Positions 33,877 to 46,019 of a stretch of DNA of 64,000 bases are shown here, piece after piece. Numbering within the stretch: the first letter of the stretch is position 1; the number at the start of each line of letters is the position of its first letter. Location of the stretch: positions 519,327,512 through 519,391,511 of the forward strand of contig NC_057795.1 of NCBI RefSeq assembly GCF_018294505.1, in the 5' to 3' direction. Below the pieces are notes generated by a model, which was not told the origin of the DNA, did not search any database, and saw nothing but the letters and a program-made list of their open reading frames with translations. The translations under genes and the position numbers were made by a program. The stretch comes from Triticum aestivum (Eukaryota > Streptophyta > Magnoliopsida > Poales > Poaceae).

Positions 33877-36800
33877 TCAAGCTTCCTCGCCATGTTGACG
33901 CGAAGTGGATGGGTTATCTGGCGTCGGTTCAACCTCCTCCTCCCCATCCAGTGGCTGGAAGTCAGTAGTGGTCCAATCAATCCGAGTTAAGGCCTGAAAG
34001 ACAGCCTCTTCCCTTATAAGATCAGTCGGATCAACGTCAGGGGCGTAAGTGTGCTTACGGTTTGGTGGAATAAGATTTTGCACTTCCGGAATGACAGTCT
34101 CAACCCGTTTGTTATTAGCATCATAGAAGGACCGGTGAACCGTCAAGTTTGCTTCTTCTGCCAACTGACTCGCCAGAGGACGCAACTCCCTTGTCACACG
34201 ATTGAGGGCGTCATTATCAAACACTGCCCCGTTTTCTTGTTCACTGGGAAAGCCCTTGGCAATATCGACCGGATCAAGATCAGCTATCCATGCTTTGGCT
34301 CGGGTAAGTGCTAACAAAGTGCCAGCCCTGGCAGCGGATCACTTCACTTCTTCTATCTGTGCTGGTGTCATAGATAACCTGGCCAGAGTGTCCTTGATCA
34401 GAGTTGGGGCCGCATTGTCATAGGAAGTTGCACTGATAACCCGTTGGGCACCGGTATACAGCTATTCAATCAGCGTATAGGCGGTCTTGAGCTTCATCCG
34501 CATATCAGAGCCCAGATGAGCAATGCGGCTACCTACAACGGTTTAAGGATTTCATGTTAAACCAGCAAAATTTCAAAGCAGAACATTCACAAAGCTTTGG
34601 CAAACGGTACTTACCAAATATTGCAGAAGTCATGGCATTGACTTGGCGCTTTAATCCAGTAAGCTCTTCCGCTACCGGTGTAACAGCCGATTCATCGTCT
34701 TTCGCCTGCTTCAGCAATCCAGCCTTTTCGGTATCCCAGTTGGTCCGCTCAGACTTGAACCACTCTTTGAGCTCCTCCATGGTGGTTAAGGCGGTTTTCA
34801 TTTCATCCCTGGCCTTGGTGGTTTCTGCTTGTTGGGTTTTCAGATTTTCTTGAAGACTAGCAATTTGAAATACTTGTTGATTTATTTCACTCTGCAACAG
34901 TCAGAAGAGCATGTCAATACCTTTTTTGAAAGTCCCAAGCATATAACCAGTTATACACTTGGCACTTGGGGGCTAATGTGGATCGTTTTTTTACTGATTG
35001 TTTAAAGTCCCAAGGATTAATACAAGTTTTAATCTTGGTACTTGGGGGATAATGTATGTTTGATCAAAAATACACAAGGAAAATCAACAAAGTACAATAT
35101 GGAATATACAAAGTCCCGGTTTGACTCTCTAAGACAAACCGGCCCTTGGGGGCTACAATGCAATGAAGGTACAGAATAAAGGATCAAACGGTTTACCTCA
35201 TAGCGCTCCTTCATCAAATTTACCAAACCGGCTTCATAGTCCCGGCAGGTGAAGAGACGGTTTAAGAAACCGGAATGAAGGTCCTGAGCAGATAAATCAG
35301 CATAGTCTGACAAATCGGTCTTGCCTTTCCCCTTGTTCATAAAATCAAATTAATCCTTGGCGGAATGTTTAGACAAAGCAATTGGATTGCCCGGGGTGGT
35401 ATATGCAGTGCTAGTAATAACAACATTATCATCCTTGGCTGGGCTTGATGGATTGACATTCTCCTTAATAGGGCTTGGTGCTTTGGCAGCAGGGCTCAGC
35501 GGTTTGGTAACAGGTCTTGGCGGATCAACAGTTGGACTTGGAGGGGTGGCATCAGGAGTTGATGTATCAACCTGTGTCTTCTGTTCAGCTTCTAGCGGGT
35601 TAGCATCAGCACCTGGATTTTGCGGAGCAGGATGGTCTGTGGCAATCTCAGGATTTTCGCCCTCATTCTCTGGGGTCTTCTCCGGATCAATATCGTCAGT
35701 ATGGCCGCTGGTCTTGGCTTTCATACTCAATCGGGCCTTGGCGCTACAACATCCAAAGTTAGAATATGATAAACCGATGCATGAAAACACAAATTAAGGA
35801 ACAGTGTACTTACCCAGCGACGGTCTTGATGGGAGGCAGCTGAGTGGTTGATGAACCGCCAGACGAGTTGGAAGATGCCTGATAATTCGGATCAGACGGA
35901 TTGAGTGGGCATCGGAAGAAACCCTTCAAAGGATAAAGTTTTTCAGGAGAACAAGTCACCTCTGGACGGTGTTTCCGGGTTGGTGTATCTGGTAAACTGG
36001 ACGATGTGATTTGCTAGCCACTGTGCCGGGTTGTGCAACGTTCTTCCGCTTGCTGTGTCTTCAAAGAAAATTTTGGATCCAAATGAGCAAGGGGGTGAGA
36101 GTGTTTTACTTTTCAAACTGTGCGGCGAACTCTTTAAACCGGCACAAGATCTGAATCGGAAGAAAGAGAGATTACCTCAACATGGTCTATGTGGCTAGCC
36201 TCAGCATCATCCTGGGAATAATCATTGTCACTAAGATGTATGAATAAGGAACCAAGTGAGTCAATTTCTACCTCTGCGTCTGATTCCTCATCTTCTGGCG
36301 GATCAGAAGGCTCGGCGGTTTTCTTCTTGGAAGTTTTCTTGGTGGCCTTAGTCTTTGCACGAGGAGCCCTGGCCGGTTTAGTCTGTTTCCAGAAGGAGTT
36401 GTTGACCTGTGACATTAATGCAAGGAAATGTTAGCACATAATTAAAGCGGAGGCAATTCAGTACGTATTAAGATGAACTTTACCGCTGGCGGTGGATTGG
36501 AGACGCAAAAAGGTGGCAACCCGGTTTGACTGCATACAGAGATTGTTTCATCGAGCATCTTCTTCACAGATTCAGTAACTTCAAGGTCCGTCATTACAAC
36601 TTCATGATAGCATTGAGGGTCTTTGATGTTGCCAGTATATTCATGCATCAATCCAGGGCGGCGGCTTAAAGGCAAAATGCCCCAAGATACCCAGCAGCGG
36701 ACGAGGTCAATGCCAGTCAAACCGTTGGCCATGAGAGCCTGGAGCTTGGCGATTTGAGGTGCAAAGTTTTTCCGTTCTGCGACGGATAAGCGTAAAGGTA

Positions 36801-37371
36801 ATGGGTGACCGTTGCTAAGCCGGTGAGGATGGTAACCCGACAAAGGATTTTCTCCATCAGGAGCAGTATTCCGGCAATAAAACCAAGTTTGGTTCCAATC
36901 TTTTGGATGACTATGATGTTTGGCATGAGGGAAGTCAACTTGTTTCCTCTTCTGAATTGAAACACCACCAAGTTCTATGTTGGGACCATCAAAGAACTCT
37001 GTACGGCGGTTCAAATGGAAAAAATCCTGGAACAAGTCCACAGATGCCTTTTCTTGAAGGTAGACTTTGCAGAATACTTGAAAGTTGCATATATTGGACA
37101 TGGAGTTCGGTCCAATATCTTGTGGATGGAGCTGGAAGCTTGCGAGGACATCCCAGAATTTTTTTGATCCGGGCGGGCTGAATCTCCGGTCTAAGTGTTG
37201 CATAAATACAATCACTTCTCCATCTTGAGGTTCAGGTGGGCATTCAGAGTCCAGAACTCGCCAGTGAAGGACCCTCTTTGAGGCTAAAGCACCGGTGGTG
37301 ACATATCCATTGATTTGTGTCTCCGTAATCCGGGACGGAACCCAATTGCAAGCAGAGAATTGTTTGGTCAT
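33877..37371 (-). pseudogene. Antisense gene of Tat element 1 ('putative gypsy type transposon' family)
   Basis: Spliced minus-strand gene. Exon 1 (37371 to 36484) starts MTKQFSACNWVPSRI and holds the conserved globular domain (VIVFMQHLDRRFSPPGSKKF, WNQTWFYCRN, LTGIDLVRCWVSWGI). It ends CCAGCG before GTAAAG. Exon 2 (36406 to 36176) is basic then acidic (KTKATKKTSKKKTAEPSD). Later pieces are a Pro/Ser-rich stretch (near 35790-35350), a coiled coil (34897-34640, EINQQVFQIASLQENLK) and a C-terminal exon (34317-33877). The order of domain, charged linker and coiled coil equals that of the other two antisense genes in this window. Function is unknown. The promoter probably lies in 37372-38200, where a GC-rich, ATG-poor leader is seen. 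Confidence 0.65.
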
Positions 37372-38367
37372 CTCGGAAGGAAGCTGAAAAGAAAAATAAA
37401 AGCCGGTTTACAATTAACGGTTTGAGTGTATTATTCAGTGTTAAACCAGAAAATTGCTGTTCAAATTCAGTTGGCGGTTTAAGAGAGGGCTAATGATATA
37501 TGGTGGATTGGTTATCAAAGGTTAAACCGCCCATAGGCAGAAGGGCCTGGGTTCAAAATCTACTAAGTGTTACAAAAACAGGTTTCACAATATTGCAGTA
37601 CAATTTCGGATCTACCATGGATATCTAAAGAAAGTTTTCCTGAACCCTACAATGGCGTTAAGAGGAACAATGAAGATCCAGGCAGAGTCTGTTTGGAGCA
37701 ACAAGAGGCCACGGGAAGATGGACTATCAAAATAAGTCTAGCCGCAAATCAAAGCCTAGCAGATGCATACATACACCTCTCAGTAAAAGGACTAAGGAGA
37801 AGGTTGCGGAAGAACTAAGGAATGGCGGCGGACATGGATGAACTCGATAACCCTAACAAAGATCTAGGGTTACAAGGAAACAAACTTACCAGGGCTACTT
37901 GGCGGCGGAGGAGCGCGGCAGAGTCTCTGGAACAAACAGCGTGATGCAGCGGCCTTGGTCGATGCAGATTCGAAGATTGACGGCGGCGGCGGCGCTGGAG
38001 TGCTTTGGTCGCGAGGAAGAAGATGAGGAGAAAGGGGGAAAATGGAAGTGCCTCTTGGGGTTATTTATAATAGGGAAAGGAGATAAAGACCGGTGCGAAA
38101 ATCGAAGAGTCCAAAGCGGCAAGTGGAGCAGCTGTCGCCTCGATTTCCAGGATGACATTAATGAAGGGAATCTTTTTATTTGTTTTTTTACAGAGATGAC
38201 GTCATTATGATCCGTTGCTGTATCCAGAGGATGACGTCACGGCGGTTTAACAAAGTTTATGAAACAAGACGTCATGGAGGTTTACGAGAAGCAAAGGAAG
38301 ATGTTCACATGATTTTTCTAAGTATTGAAGATTGACATGAACAAATTTAAATCACTCTGGGGCCTAA
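37372..38367. other. Region between antisense gene and 3' LTR of Tat element 1
   Basis: About 1 kb. 37895-38060 is GC-rich with GGCGGCGGCGGCG and on the minus strand resembles a 5' leader (minus TTATAAATAACC near 38061-38072 as TATA box), suiting transcription of the antisense gene. It ends with CTCTGGGGCCTAA, the polypurine-like tract of the sense element. Confidence 0.45.
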
Positions 38368-38891
38368 TGTTGGGGATATAACTATTGAGTATAAACCGCC
38401 CAGGAGGGGCCGGTTTACACTCAACCGTATTGAAGCCCATGAAGACTCAGAAGATGGCGCTTTACTATGAAGCTTAGAGGCCCGGAGCCTAGTGGCGGAT
38501 TAGGGCCCATAATAGCAAACCGCCATGGTTATGTAAACTTGTGTTGTAAGTTAGGAAAGGAGAGACTGAGCTGGACCCTTGTATGAGTCAGCCTCGGGAC
38601 TCTGTAGACCGGCCGGGCGTCAACCTGTGTATATAAAGGGACGACCTGGCGGCGGTTCAGGGACAATAGACAACAACTCGAGACTCAGGCAAAGCATATT
38701 CGCTCCCTGATCATCGAAACCCAATCAATCCCATCACAACTAGATGTAGGCTTTTACCTTCACCGAAGGGGCCGAACTAGTATAAAACTCCCGTGTCCCT
38801 TGTCCGATTTAACCCCTTCAAGCTAACCCATAGCGATGGTTCCACAACTAAGTCCTTTCATGAGGACATCTGACGTGTTAATTCCATGACA
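38368..38891 (+). repeat. 3' LTR of Tat element 1
   Basis: 524 bp, equal in length to the 5' LTR. Termini TGTTGGGG and ATGACA. TATA box near 38630. Differences from the 5' LTR are mainly C/T and G/A. Confidence 0.93.
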
Positions 38892-38896
38892 CCGGG

Positions 38897-39235
38897 CATG
38901 CAGTTTGTTTGGGTAGAGTTGCTGCAATGGTAGAGAACATGGATTATGCGGCTATGGCTTAGATGGACTTTTGCCGGCTTGTTGTTGATGAGTTGCAGGC
39001 AGCTATGGTGAGGTGGCAAACAGAAGGCAGCAAGCAGAATTGTGCAGAGGGTTGTGCCATTGTCCCCCTGATTATGTATCTTGACTGCTTGAAGATTCAT
39101 GAATTTTCAGTCTTGCACACATTGACGCCACGTGCGTCATTCCTGGCGACTAGGAACCTGATGAAGTTGTACAATGAGGTTGTGATTGTGAAGGGAAAGA
39201 TTTACTTGGAAAGTTACAAATTTGGGAAGCTACCG
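38897..39235 (+). pseudogene. Ulp1-type gene exon 4, right part
   Basis: Directly after the second CCGGG the reading frame of 14870-15318 continues (HAVCLGRVAAMVENMDYAAM), proof that this was one exon. A TAG at 38960 interrupts between YAAMA and MDFCRLVVDEL. The exon ends KFGKLP before GTTAGTGC. The segment completes the grass-specific globular domain. Confidence 0.7.
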
Positions 39236-39354
39236 GTTAGTGCATCTGATTTTTTAATATCAGATTTTTTTTAAAAAATGTGCAGCCATTATAAATCTGA
39301 ACTTTTCTAGTACTCACATGTGTACTTCTCTTTGCCTGTTGTCTTCTTTTGCAG

Positions 39355-40019
39355 TGGAAGGGGTCAGGTGATATTGTGTACAACCGTCCTATTGCAGTTG
39401 TACACGGCAGCTCTGATGCGGGGCCTAGCACTCATGCTAGGTTTTATGAGACTATCTGTAGCTAGCTTCCTACCTGTGATGATGAGGTGCCTCATACTTG
39501 TGGTTTCATGGCTCGACAGATGTTTGATAATAGAAGCTCTTCTAAATAGACATTTGTTGGTGGCAAAAAACACAAGGAGATTGACGAGCTTCTTCTGAAG
39601 GTATTGAAGTTGACTGAAGATTTGCCAACCTCTGGTGACAGGTTGAGGACAGTTGCTAGTTTTTTCCCTGTTGGCCATGGCCCACGAGATGAAGATATTG
39701 TTACTGCTCACAATTTTGATTGCGGTGTGATTAAAAGCCTGAAGATTGAAGTGACGAATGTTCGGTCTTTGTATGCTCAATTGAGACATTCACAGGAGGA
39801 AAAATGCGGTCGGTATGAGAAGGATGCTAGTCATATTTTGGATGAAATGAACCGCCAGGATGCTGGCGTTGGCGCTGATAATGTATGTTCTAGGTTTTTT
39901 GTGGCTTTGAACCTCTTTTGTGTATTATGTTGAATGCTCCTAACTATTTTTGTTTTTTGTTAGAGACTGTAGTGGAATCTTCTGGTGTCGATGGAACAAG
40001 GGACGATGGAGTTGGTCAG
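39355..40019 (+). pseudogene. Ulp1-type gene exons 5-6
   Basis: Exon 5 (39355-39882) follows TTTTGCAG and is 176 codons in phase, with TAG at 39463 and 39547. Its second half is helical (LYAQLRHSQEEKCGRYEKD). Exon 6 (39966-40019) is 18 codons (TVVESSGVDGT...) between TTAGAG and GTACAAG. The next intron received the minus-strand Gypsy element. Confidence 0.6.
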
Positions 40020-40155
40020 GTACAAGTACTTTTGCCATGTCTGTTCTGCCATGCGTCCCTCTTCTTGAACTTGCATTTGTTTGCTTACCATTTTATTGTT
40101 TTTTTGTGTACTTCACGGTTGTAAAGTGTGTACTGCTTGTGCATAGTTGAAGTTT

Positions 40156-42502
40156 TGTCGGGACCCCGACTCAATTCCACATCGATCTAGCATGTAACAC
40201 CTCATATCACTTTGCGGCCTCACGCACGGTATCCCCACGGGTGTCGCCTTACTTTTGCCCAGGACCGTTTGCGCCTTTTGGCACACGTATATGATGGTGT
40301 CGCTAGCATCCATATGATAAAGAGCCCGGGCTGACATGGCTAGTCGTAAACCCAAAGTGGCACTAACTTACAGGGACAGGCATCCATGACCCAGCATCGA
40401 ACGTGTCGGTCATCAGCGAGTGAATCCAGGCTGTAGCACTGGGCTAACAGGACTCCGGTGAACCGGGCTGTAGCGGGCTAGCAGGACTCCGGTATTCATC
40501 GCGTGACATTTCCCCGAAGGGACAGACACAGGATCGAAGAAGGACACATGCCGGCCAACCTAAGTGTTCCGGAGCAGTAGCAAGCTACCAGGGCTCAGTG
40601 GAAGAACTAGGAGACATTTCCCGGTAAGAGAGTCTACTAAGGATAAACAACTAGATAGTCAGATCCCACACATAGCAATACACATTATACGTACGCATAA
40701 CATGCAAGTATGTGCTGTACAACATGGCATCACAGCATAACTCAACAACTCAAATAGATAAAGGCTCAGAAGAGCCATCATAGCATTTATTGCAAACAGG
40801 GGTCACAAAACCCATCATACAGAGCATACAAGCAACAAGCGGAAGCATTACATGTCTGGGTACAGCCATCTACAAATGAAAAAGGCTGAAGAGCCTGACT
40901 ATCTACAACATCCGATCAAGATCGTAGCTGAGGTACTAGATACTAGTCGAAGTCCACGAGAACACTAGTAAGACCGAAGTCTCCGCTGCAAAAGCATAAA
41001 TAAAGCAAAATGAGTACAAAGGTACTCAGCAAGACTTACATCAGATCCTATCATACATGCATTTGTATCAAGAGGGTAATGTGGGGTTTAGATGCAGCAA
41101 GCCAGCTTTGACTCTGTGGCTATCCTGTTCTACGACTACCAGAAACTCTTGAGGTGAAACAACGTACACGAGTCCACTAACCACCACACAATACACTACT
41201 ATGGATTCATCCCCGTCTCCCTACGAGAAGGCCATCCATAGCACTCACACTTGTCTTGAGCATTTTATAGTATCCACTTCAAGTTGTCTATGTACCATGT
41301 AAGCATCCAAGAAGTCCATAACCGCGGACCCGGCTATTCGAATAGATCATGTTAACCCTGCAGGGGTGTACTTCTTCACACACGCTCTCGCCACTTACCG
41401 CCATGTACACGTCATGTATCTCGGCAACCTTCAAGCGGAAGCCTGGCGAGGGTGTCGGCCACGACCTGACTAACCACACAAGACTCTAATCTAGGTTTAT
41501 CGCCTATTCGGGTTCCATCCGCAAGGAGATCCGGCCGGGGTTTCACTCACGGCCCCAAACGATGTGTGCAGGGTTCCCAAGCCCACCTCGCCGGATGGAT
41601 CTACGCTTGGTACACCGTGCCACTGCTGCCTAGTCTGTCCCAAGCCCACCTGGCCGGGTGCCACTTGGTAGACTACTAACACTACCTACAAACACCAGAA
41701 ACTAGTTGCGACTCCTGGACAGAGACCAAGTTGGTTAATAAGTCGAGAGGGGTCGAGTTACCGGAACCCAATGTGTGGTAGTATCGAGTCATTGGACAAC
41801 ATACGTAGAACTCAGTGCTTAAGGACGGTTCCAGTGAGACAACCCACCATGTACTCCTACATGGCCTCTCACCGCTACCTTTACCAAATCGTGTTCACAC
41901 ACACTTCATTCTCAGCATCAGAACATATCGTAACACTCCAATTCATTCCCAATGAATCAGACCTGACACAACTCTAAGCAATAGCAGGCATAGCATGGTA
42001 GGAACACATCAGTGGCTTCAATCAACTCCTACACATGCTAGTGGGTTTCAACTAGTTACTATGGCAATGACAGGTCATGCAGAGGAATGGGTTCAACTAC
42101 CGCAGCACAAAGTAGCAGATGAATCGTTGTTGTCCTAATGCAATAACTGAGAGCAGGAGCGAGAGAGTAGGGTTTTATCGAAATGAACAAGGGGGTTTGC
42201 TTGCCTGGTAAATCAACAAGGGAGGCACTGCTTCATAGACAGGCACTCTGGAACGGTCTCCGGAGCAAGACCTATCGAGAAGGAACGGTGCCGGAAATCA
42301 ACACACAAACATATGCAACAATATGATGCATGAACATGGCATAAAGATGTGATGTTGTTTGAGCTAATGCAACTAGAAATCATTTGGTTTGAAGTCCATT
42401 TGAACCAAAGGTTCAAATGCATCTCCAGGATAAGCTCCTATATATGCCATAATGTGTTTTCTCATATACAGCATGTATAAGTTGGTTTTTCATGCATGAA
42501 AC
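40156..42502 (-). repeat. 3' LTR remnant of the minus-strand Gypsy
   Basis: Near identical to 46020-48366. Only the 3' part of the LTR (in element orientation) survives; the rest, beyond the nested Copia fragment, was deleted. Small ORFs in it (41288-41479, 42213-42422 and others) recur in the 5' LTR and are not genes. Confidence 0.9.
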
Positions 42503-43248
42503 TGTTGGGTTTCGTAGTAATTTCAAAAAATTTCCTACGCGCACACAGGATCATGTGATGCATAGCAACGAGGGGAGAGTATTGTCTACGTACCCAACGC
42601 AGACCGACTGCGGAAGCGATGACACGACGTAGAGGAAGTAGTCGTACGTCTTCTCGATCCAACCGATCAAGTACCGAAACTACGGCACCTCCGAGTTCGA
42701 GCACACGTTCAGCTCGATGACGATCCCCGGACTCCGATCCAGCAAAGTGTCGGGGAAGAGTTTCGTCAGCACGACGGCGTGGTGACGATCTTGATGAACT
42801 ACAGCAGCAGGGCTTCGCCTAAACTCCGCTACAGTATTATCGAGGAATATGGTGGCAGGGGGCACCGCACACGGCAAAGGAATAGATCACGTGTATCAAC
42901 TTGTGTCAACTTGTGTGTTTAGAGGTGCCCCTGCCTCCGTATATAAAGGAGCCAAGGGGGGAGGAGGCGCCGGCCAGGAGGAGGTGGCGCAGGAGGAGTC
43001 CTACTCCTACCGGGAGTAGGACTCCCCCCCAATCCTATTCCAACTAGGATTCCCAAGGGGGAAAGAGGGAGAGGGGTGGCCGGCCACCTCTCCTAGTCCT
43101 ACTAGGACTAGGGGAAGGGGGGAGGCGCGCAGCCCCCTTGGGCTGCCCCTTTCTCCTTTCCACTAAGGCCCATGATGGCCCATATGGCTCCCGGGGGGTT
43201 CCGGTAACCTCCCGGTAACCCGGTAAAATCCCGATTTCACCCGGAACA
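42503..43248. repeat. Truncated Copia solo LTR inside the 3' LTR remnant
   Basis: Matches 48367-49110 including the flanking GAAAC on its left. At about 43248 (CCCGGAACA) it joins pol sequence of the Gypsy, the site of a large deletion. Contains the Copia TATA box GTATATAAAGG (42939). Confidence 0.88.
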
Positions 43249-45533
43249 GCCTGAACTCTCTCGGGATTGACAGCAATGCCCTTACCAGAGATTACGTGGC
43301 CTAGGTAGGTCACTTCTGGCAACCAAAATTCACACTTGGAGAACTTGGCATAAAGGCGGTGCTCTCTGAGTTTTTCTAACACAAGTCTAAGATGTTCGGC
43401 ATGCTCTTCCTCGTTCTTCGAGTAAATAAGAATGTCATCGAGGTAAACCATGACGAACTTATCTAAGTACTCCATGAAGATCGAGTTCATCAAGCGGGAG
43501 AATGTGGCTGGGGCGTTGGTTAGACCAAAGGACATGACAGTGTACTCGTACTGGCCATAACGAGTGACAAAAGCTGTCTTGGGAATGTCCCCGTTTCTGA
43601 TTTTGATTTGGTGGTATCCTAACCTTAAATCCATCTTGGAGAAGACTGAGGATCCAGCGAGCTGATCATACAGGTCGTTGATCCTGGGGAGCGGATACTT
43701 GTTCTTTATCGTAACCAAATTAACGGGGCGATAATCTACAATCATCCGATCCGTACCATCCTTCTTCTTGACGAAGAGGACGGGGCAAGCCCAAGGAGAA
43801 GAGCTAGGACGGATGAAACCCTTTTGCAAGGACTCATCAAGTTGTTTCTTAAGCTCGGCTAGTTCTAAGGGTGCCATCTTGTAGGGTCTCCTAGAGATTG
43901 GAGCTTTTCCTGGGATAAGATCTATGACGAACTCTACATCTCTGTCAGGCGGAACACCTGGCAGTTCCTCTGGAAAGACATCCGGAAAGTCACGGACTAC
44001 CGGGATATCTTCAAGGTCTGGAAGAGGGCTGGCATTAAGGGAATAGAGCTGACGCTTTGCAACTCTAGTGGAGACAATGGCTATCTTGCCAGATGGGTGT
44101 GTGAGCTGAACAGACCTGGTGAAACAATCAATCTTGGCATGATGAGCTGTCATCCAGTCCATACCCAAGATGATGTTAATATCCGAAGACTTGAGAGATA
44201 TCAAGGAAGCAAGGAATGCAAGTCTGTCCACAAGGATTTCATTGCCATAACTTATCCTAGAAGTTTGCCATTTGGATCCAGGAGTTTGAATAAGTAGTGG
44301 GGAGGGCATATCACAAAATGACATGTCGTGCAAGCGGGCATAGCTTTCAGAAATGAAGGAATGAGACGCTCCAGTATCGAACAAAACCGATGCCGGATGA
44401 CAGTTGACAAGGAGTGTACCAAGAACGACATCTGGATCATCATGAGCGCCTTTAGCTGAGACGTGATGCACACGTCCATGTTCAGTGGGAGCTGACTTGG
44501 CACTGATCATCTTGCGTGATGGCTTACCATGGCCAATAGACTTCTCGGGCTGGGGTGGAGCAACTCTGGTCTGAGTGCAAATACGGGCAATGTGGCCTGG
44601 CTCTCCGCACTTGTAACAAATCTTGGAGGTAGGATGTGGACCTGTATTAGAAGGCGGTCCACCAATAGGCCTGGGTGGAGCATACTGCTGAACTTGATGA
44701 GGTGCCACATAAGATGGCCTCGGTACATATTTGGGTGGAAGAGCGGAGTTTGGAACCCAAATCCGGCGCTTCTCAGAGCTAGAACCGGAGGAAGATCCCA
44801 AATCACGAGTGTGCTTACGAGACTCCTCGTAGGTGAGTTGAGCTGTCTCGGCATTAATGGCCTTGTTCACAAGGGCTTGGAATGTATCACAATGATGCAG
44901 GTGGAGATCACGACGCAACTTGGGGTTGAGACCCTTCCGGAACCTAGCCTGCTTCTTGGCGTCCGTGGACACCTCTTCTGTGGCATAACGGGCAAGGTTC
45001 TCAAACTCTCTACTATAGGCATCAACAGCCATCTTACCCTGGGTGAAACTACAGAACTCTTCTCTCTTGCGATCAATGAGGACTTCAGGAATGTGATGCT
45101 CGCGAAAAGCCTCAACGAAATCCCTCCAGGTGGAAGTCTGGCCAGCTGGAAGCATAGCCTCATAGTTCTGCCACCAAAGACTAGCAGGACCTTCCAGGTG
45201 ATATGTGGCATAAGTGACCTTGTCATCTTCAGCTACGTTCGCGGAACGCAGCTTATGGGTGATGCTACGGAGCCAGTCATCTGCATCGAGTGGCTCAATG
45301 GAATGATGAAAGGTGGGTGGGTGCAAGCGGATAAAGTCATGAATGGTCACAGATCCTTTGAACTGATGTGCGGTGTTCTCCTCGATACGTGCCAACAAGC
45401 GGTTAGACTCACGCTTGTTCCTCTCCATATCTAGCCTGAACTCTGCCAACGAAGGCTGATCGGGAGGATCCTCATCCCTACCATCTCCGTGGTTCTGGCT
45501 ACGAGCAACGGAACTTCGCTTAGCTGATGACAT
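43044..45533 (-). CDS. Gag-protease-reverse transcriptase of the minus-strand Gypsy, 3' truncated and fused to Copia LTR
   Basis: An open frame of 829 codons. Residues 1-250 are Gag with the core [18 protein letters not shown] zinc knuckle [14 protein letters not shown] lies at 306-319, the protease site LFDTGAS at about 385-390 and reverse transcriptase from about 530 to 760 with [24 protein letters not shown] and the catalytic YLDD at 697-700. After NPERVQA (about 762) the frame leaves pol and reads 67 codons of antisense Copia LTR before a stop, so the tail is meaningless. The Met start (MSSAKRSS) is 487 bp after the 5' LTR. No internal stop: the upstream half could still be translated, but RNase H and integrase are gone. 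Confidence 0.9.
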   Translation of the reverse strand: MSSAKRSSVARSQNHGDGRDEDPPDQPSLAEFRLDMERNKRESNRLLARIEENTAHQFKGSVTIHDFIRLHPPTFHHSIEPLDADDWLRSITHKLRSANVAEDDKVTYATYHLEGPASLWWQNYEAMLPAGQTSTWRDFVEAFREHHIPEVLIDRKREEFCSFTQGKMAVDAYSREFENLARYATEEVSTDAKKQARFRKGLNPKLRRDLHLHHCDTFQALVNKAINAETAQLTYEESRKHTRDLGSSSGSSSEKRRIWVPNSALPPKYVPRPSYVAPHQVQQYAPPRPIGGPPSNTGPHPTSKICYKCGEPGHIARICTQTRVAPPQPEKSIGHGKPSRKMISAKSAPTEHGRVHHVSAKGAHDDPDVVLGTLLVNCHPASVLFDTGASHSFISESYARLHDMSFCDMPSPLLIQTPGSKWQTSRISYGNEILVDRLAFLASLISLKSSDINIILGMDWMTAHHAKIDCFTRSVQLTHPSGKIAIVSTRVAKRQLYSLNASPLPDLEDIPVVRDFPDVFPEELPGVPPDRDVEFVIDLIPGKAPISRRPYKMAPLELAELKKQLDESLQKGFIRPSSSPWACPVLFVKKKDGTDRMIVDYRPVNLVTIKNKYPLPRINDLYDQLAGSSVFSKMDLRLGYHQIKIRNGDIPKTAFVTRYGQYEYTVMSFGLTNAPATFSRLMNSIFMEYLDKFVMVYLDDILIYSKNEEEHAEHLRLVLEKLREHRLYAKFSKCEFWLPEVTYLGHVISGKGIAVNPERVQAVPGEIGILPGYREVTGTPREPYGPSWALVERRKGQPKGAARLPPSPSPSRTRRGGRPPLSLFPPWES

Positions 45534-46002
45534 CCTGAGAAACGAACCAAGGACGAAATCAGCATCAACTATGGACTATAGAATGTAGGACAAGAAATTA
45601 GTATCTCTCGAACTCCTAGGAAAATTCCGGCAGCATAACGGCAGTAAACTGCTCAGAATGAGACATCCTACTAAGAATGGGGTGGTAACATACTCATCAG
45701 CATTACCCAAGGTTATGAGATCATACTAAACAGACTACACCGGAAATACTCAGAAACTGGGGTATGACTCTGATCAACCAATCCTATGGGACTACGGAGT
45801 AGTAACACGTGATCCTGATAGACGGAAGAGAAAGCCTAGTTCCTTAACCCCGTAGGAAAGATAGGATGACTCAGATCAGAAGCCATGAGGTAAAGGAGTA
45901 AAAAGAGCCTTACGTTCCAACCACAATCAATTCCCTTACATAACTAAAGAATTTCTAGACTCAACTTCGACCGGTTTGGCTTGGTAAACCTACAGGCAGT
46001 CA
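45534..46002 (-). other. Untranslated leader of the minus-strand Gypsy
   Basis: About 470 bp between PBS and gag start without coding signs; it would hold the dimerisation and packaging signals, which I cannot define. Confidence 0.4.
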
Positions 46003-46015
46003 GGCTCTGATACCA
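46003..46015 (-). other. Primer-binding site, initiator tRNA-Met
   Basis: The minus strand reads TGGTATCAGAGCC, complementary to the 3' end of plant initiator tRNA-Met, a few bases from the LTR end (46020). It shows that 46020-51804 is the 5' LTR. Confidence 0.88.
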
Positions 46016-46019
46016 GCGC

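Larger units (their letters stand above)
15319..38891 (+). mobile_element. Tat element 1: Gypsy (Tat lineage) retrotransposon inserted in an Ulp1 exon
   Basis: LTRs of 524 bp at both ends (TGTTGGGGATA...CCAYGACA), PBS TTGGCGCCCACCGTGGGGC, and TSD CCGGG. Without element 2 (17133-28044 plus the duplicated target) it is about 12.6 kb. Order: gag, DGG-type aspartic protease, a deleted reverse transcriptase, two RNase H-like regions, integrase, a 1.2-kb spacer, then a multi-exon gene on the opposite strand (33877-37371), then the 3' LTR. A second, archaeal-type RNase H and an antisense gene are features of the Tat lineage. The two LTRs differ at roughly two dozen positions by eye (about 4 to 5 percent), mostly transitions, so it is the oldest of the datable insertions here. 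Stops in gag and pol make it defective. Confidence 0.92.

Noticed and set aside
41288..42877. Several 60-80 codon ORFs, repeated at 47152-48741
   Set aside because: They are identical because they sit in the two LTR copies (and the Copia LTR); none resembles a protein.
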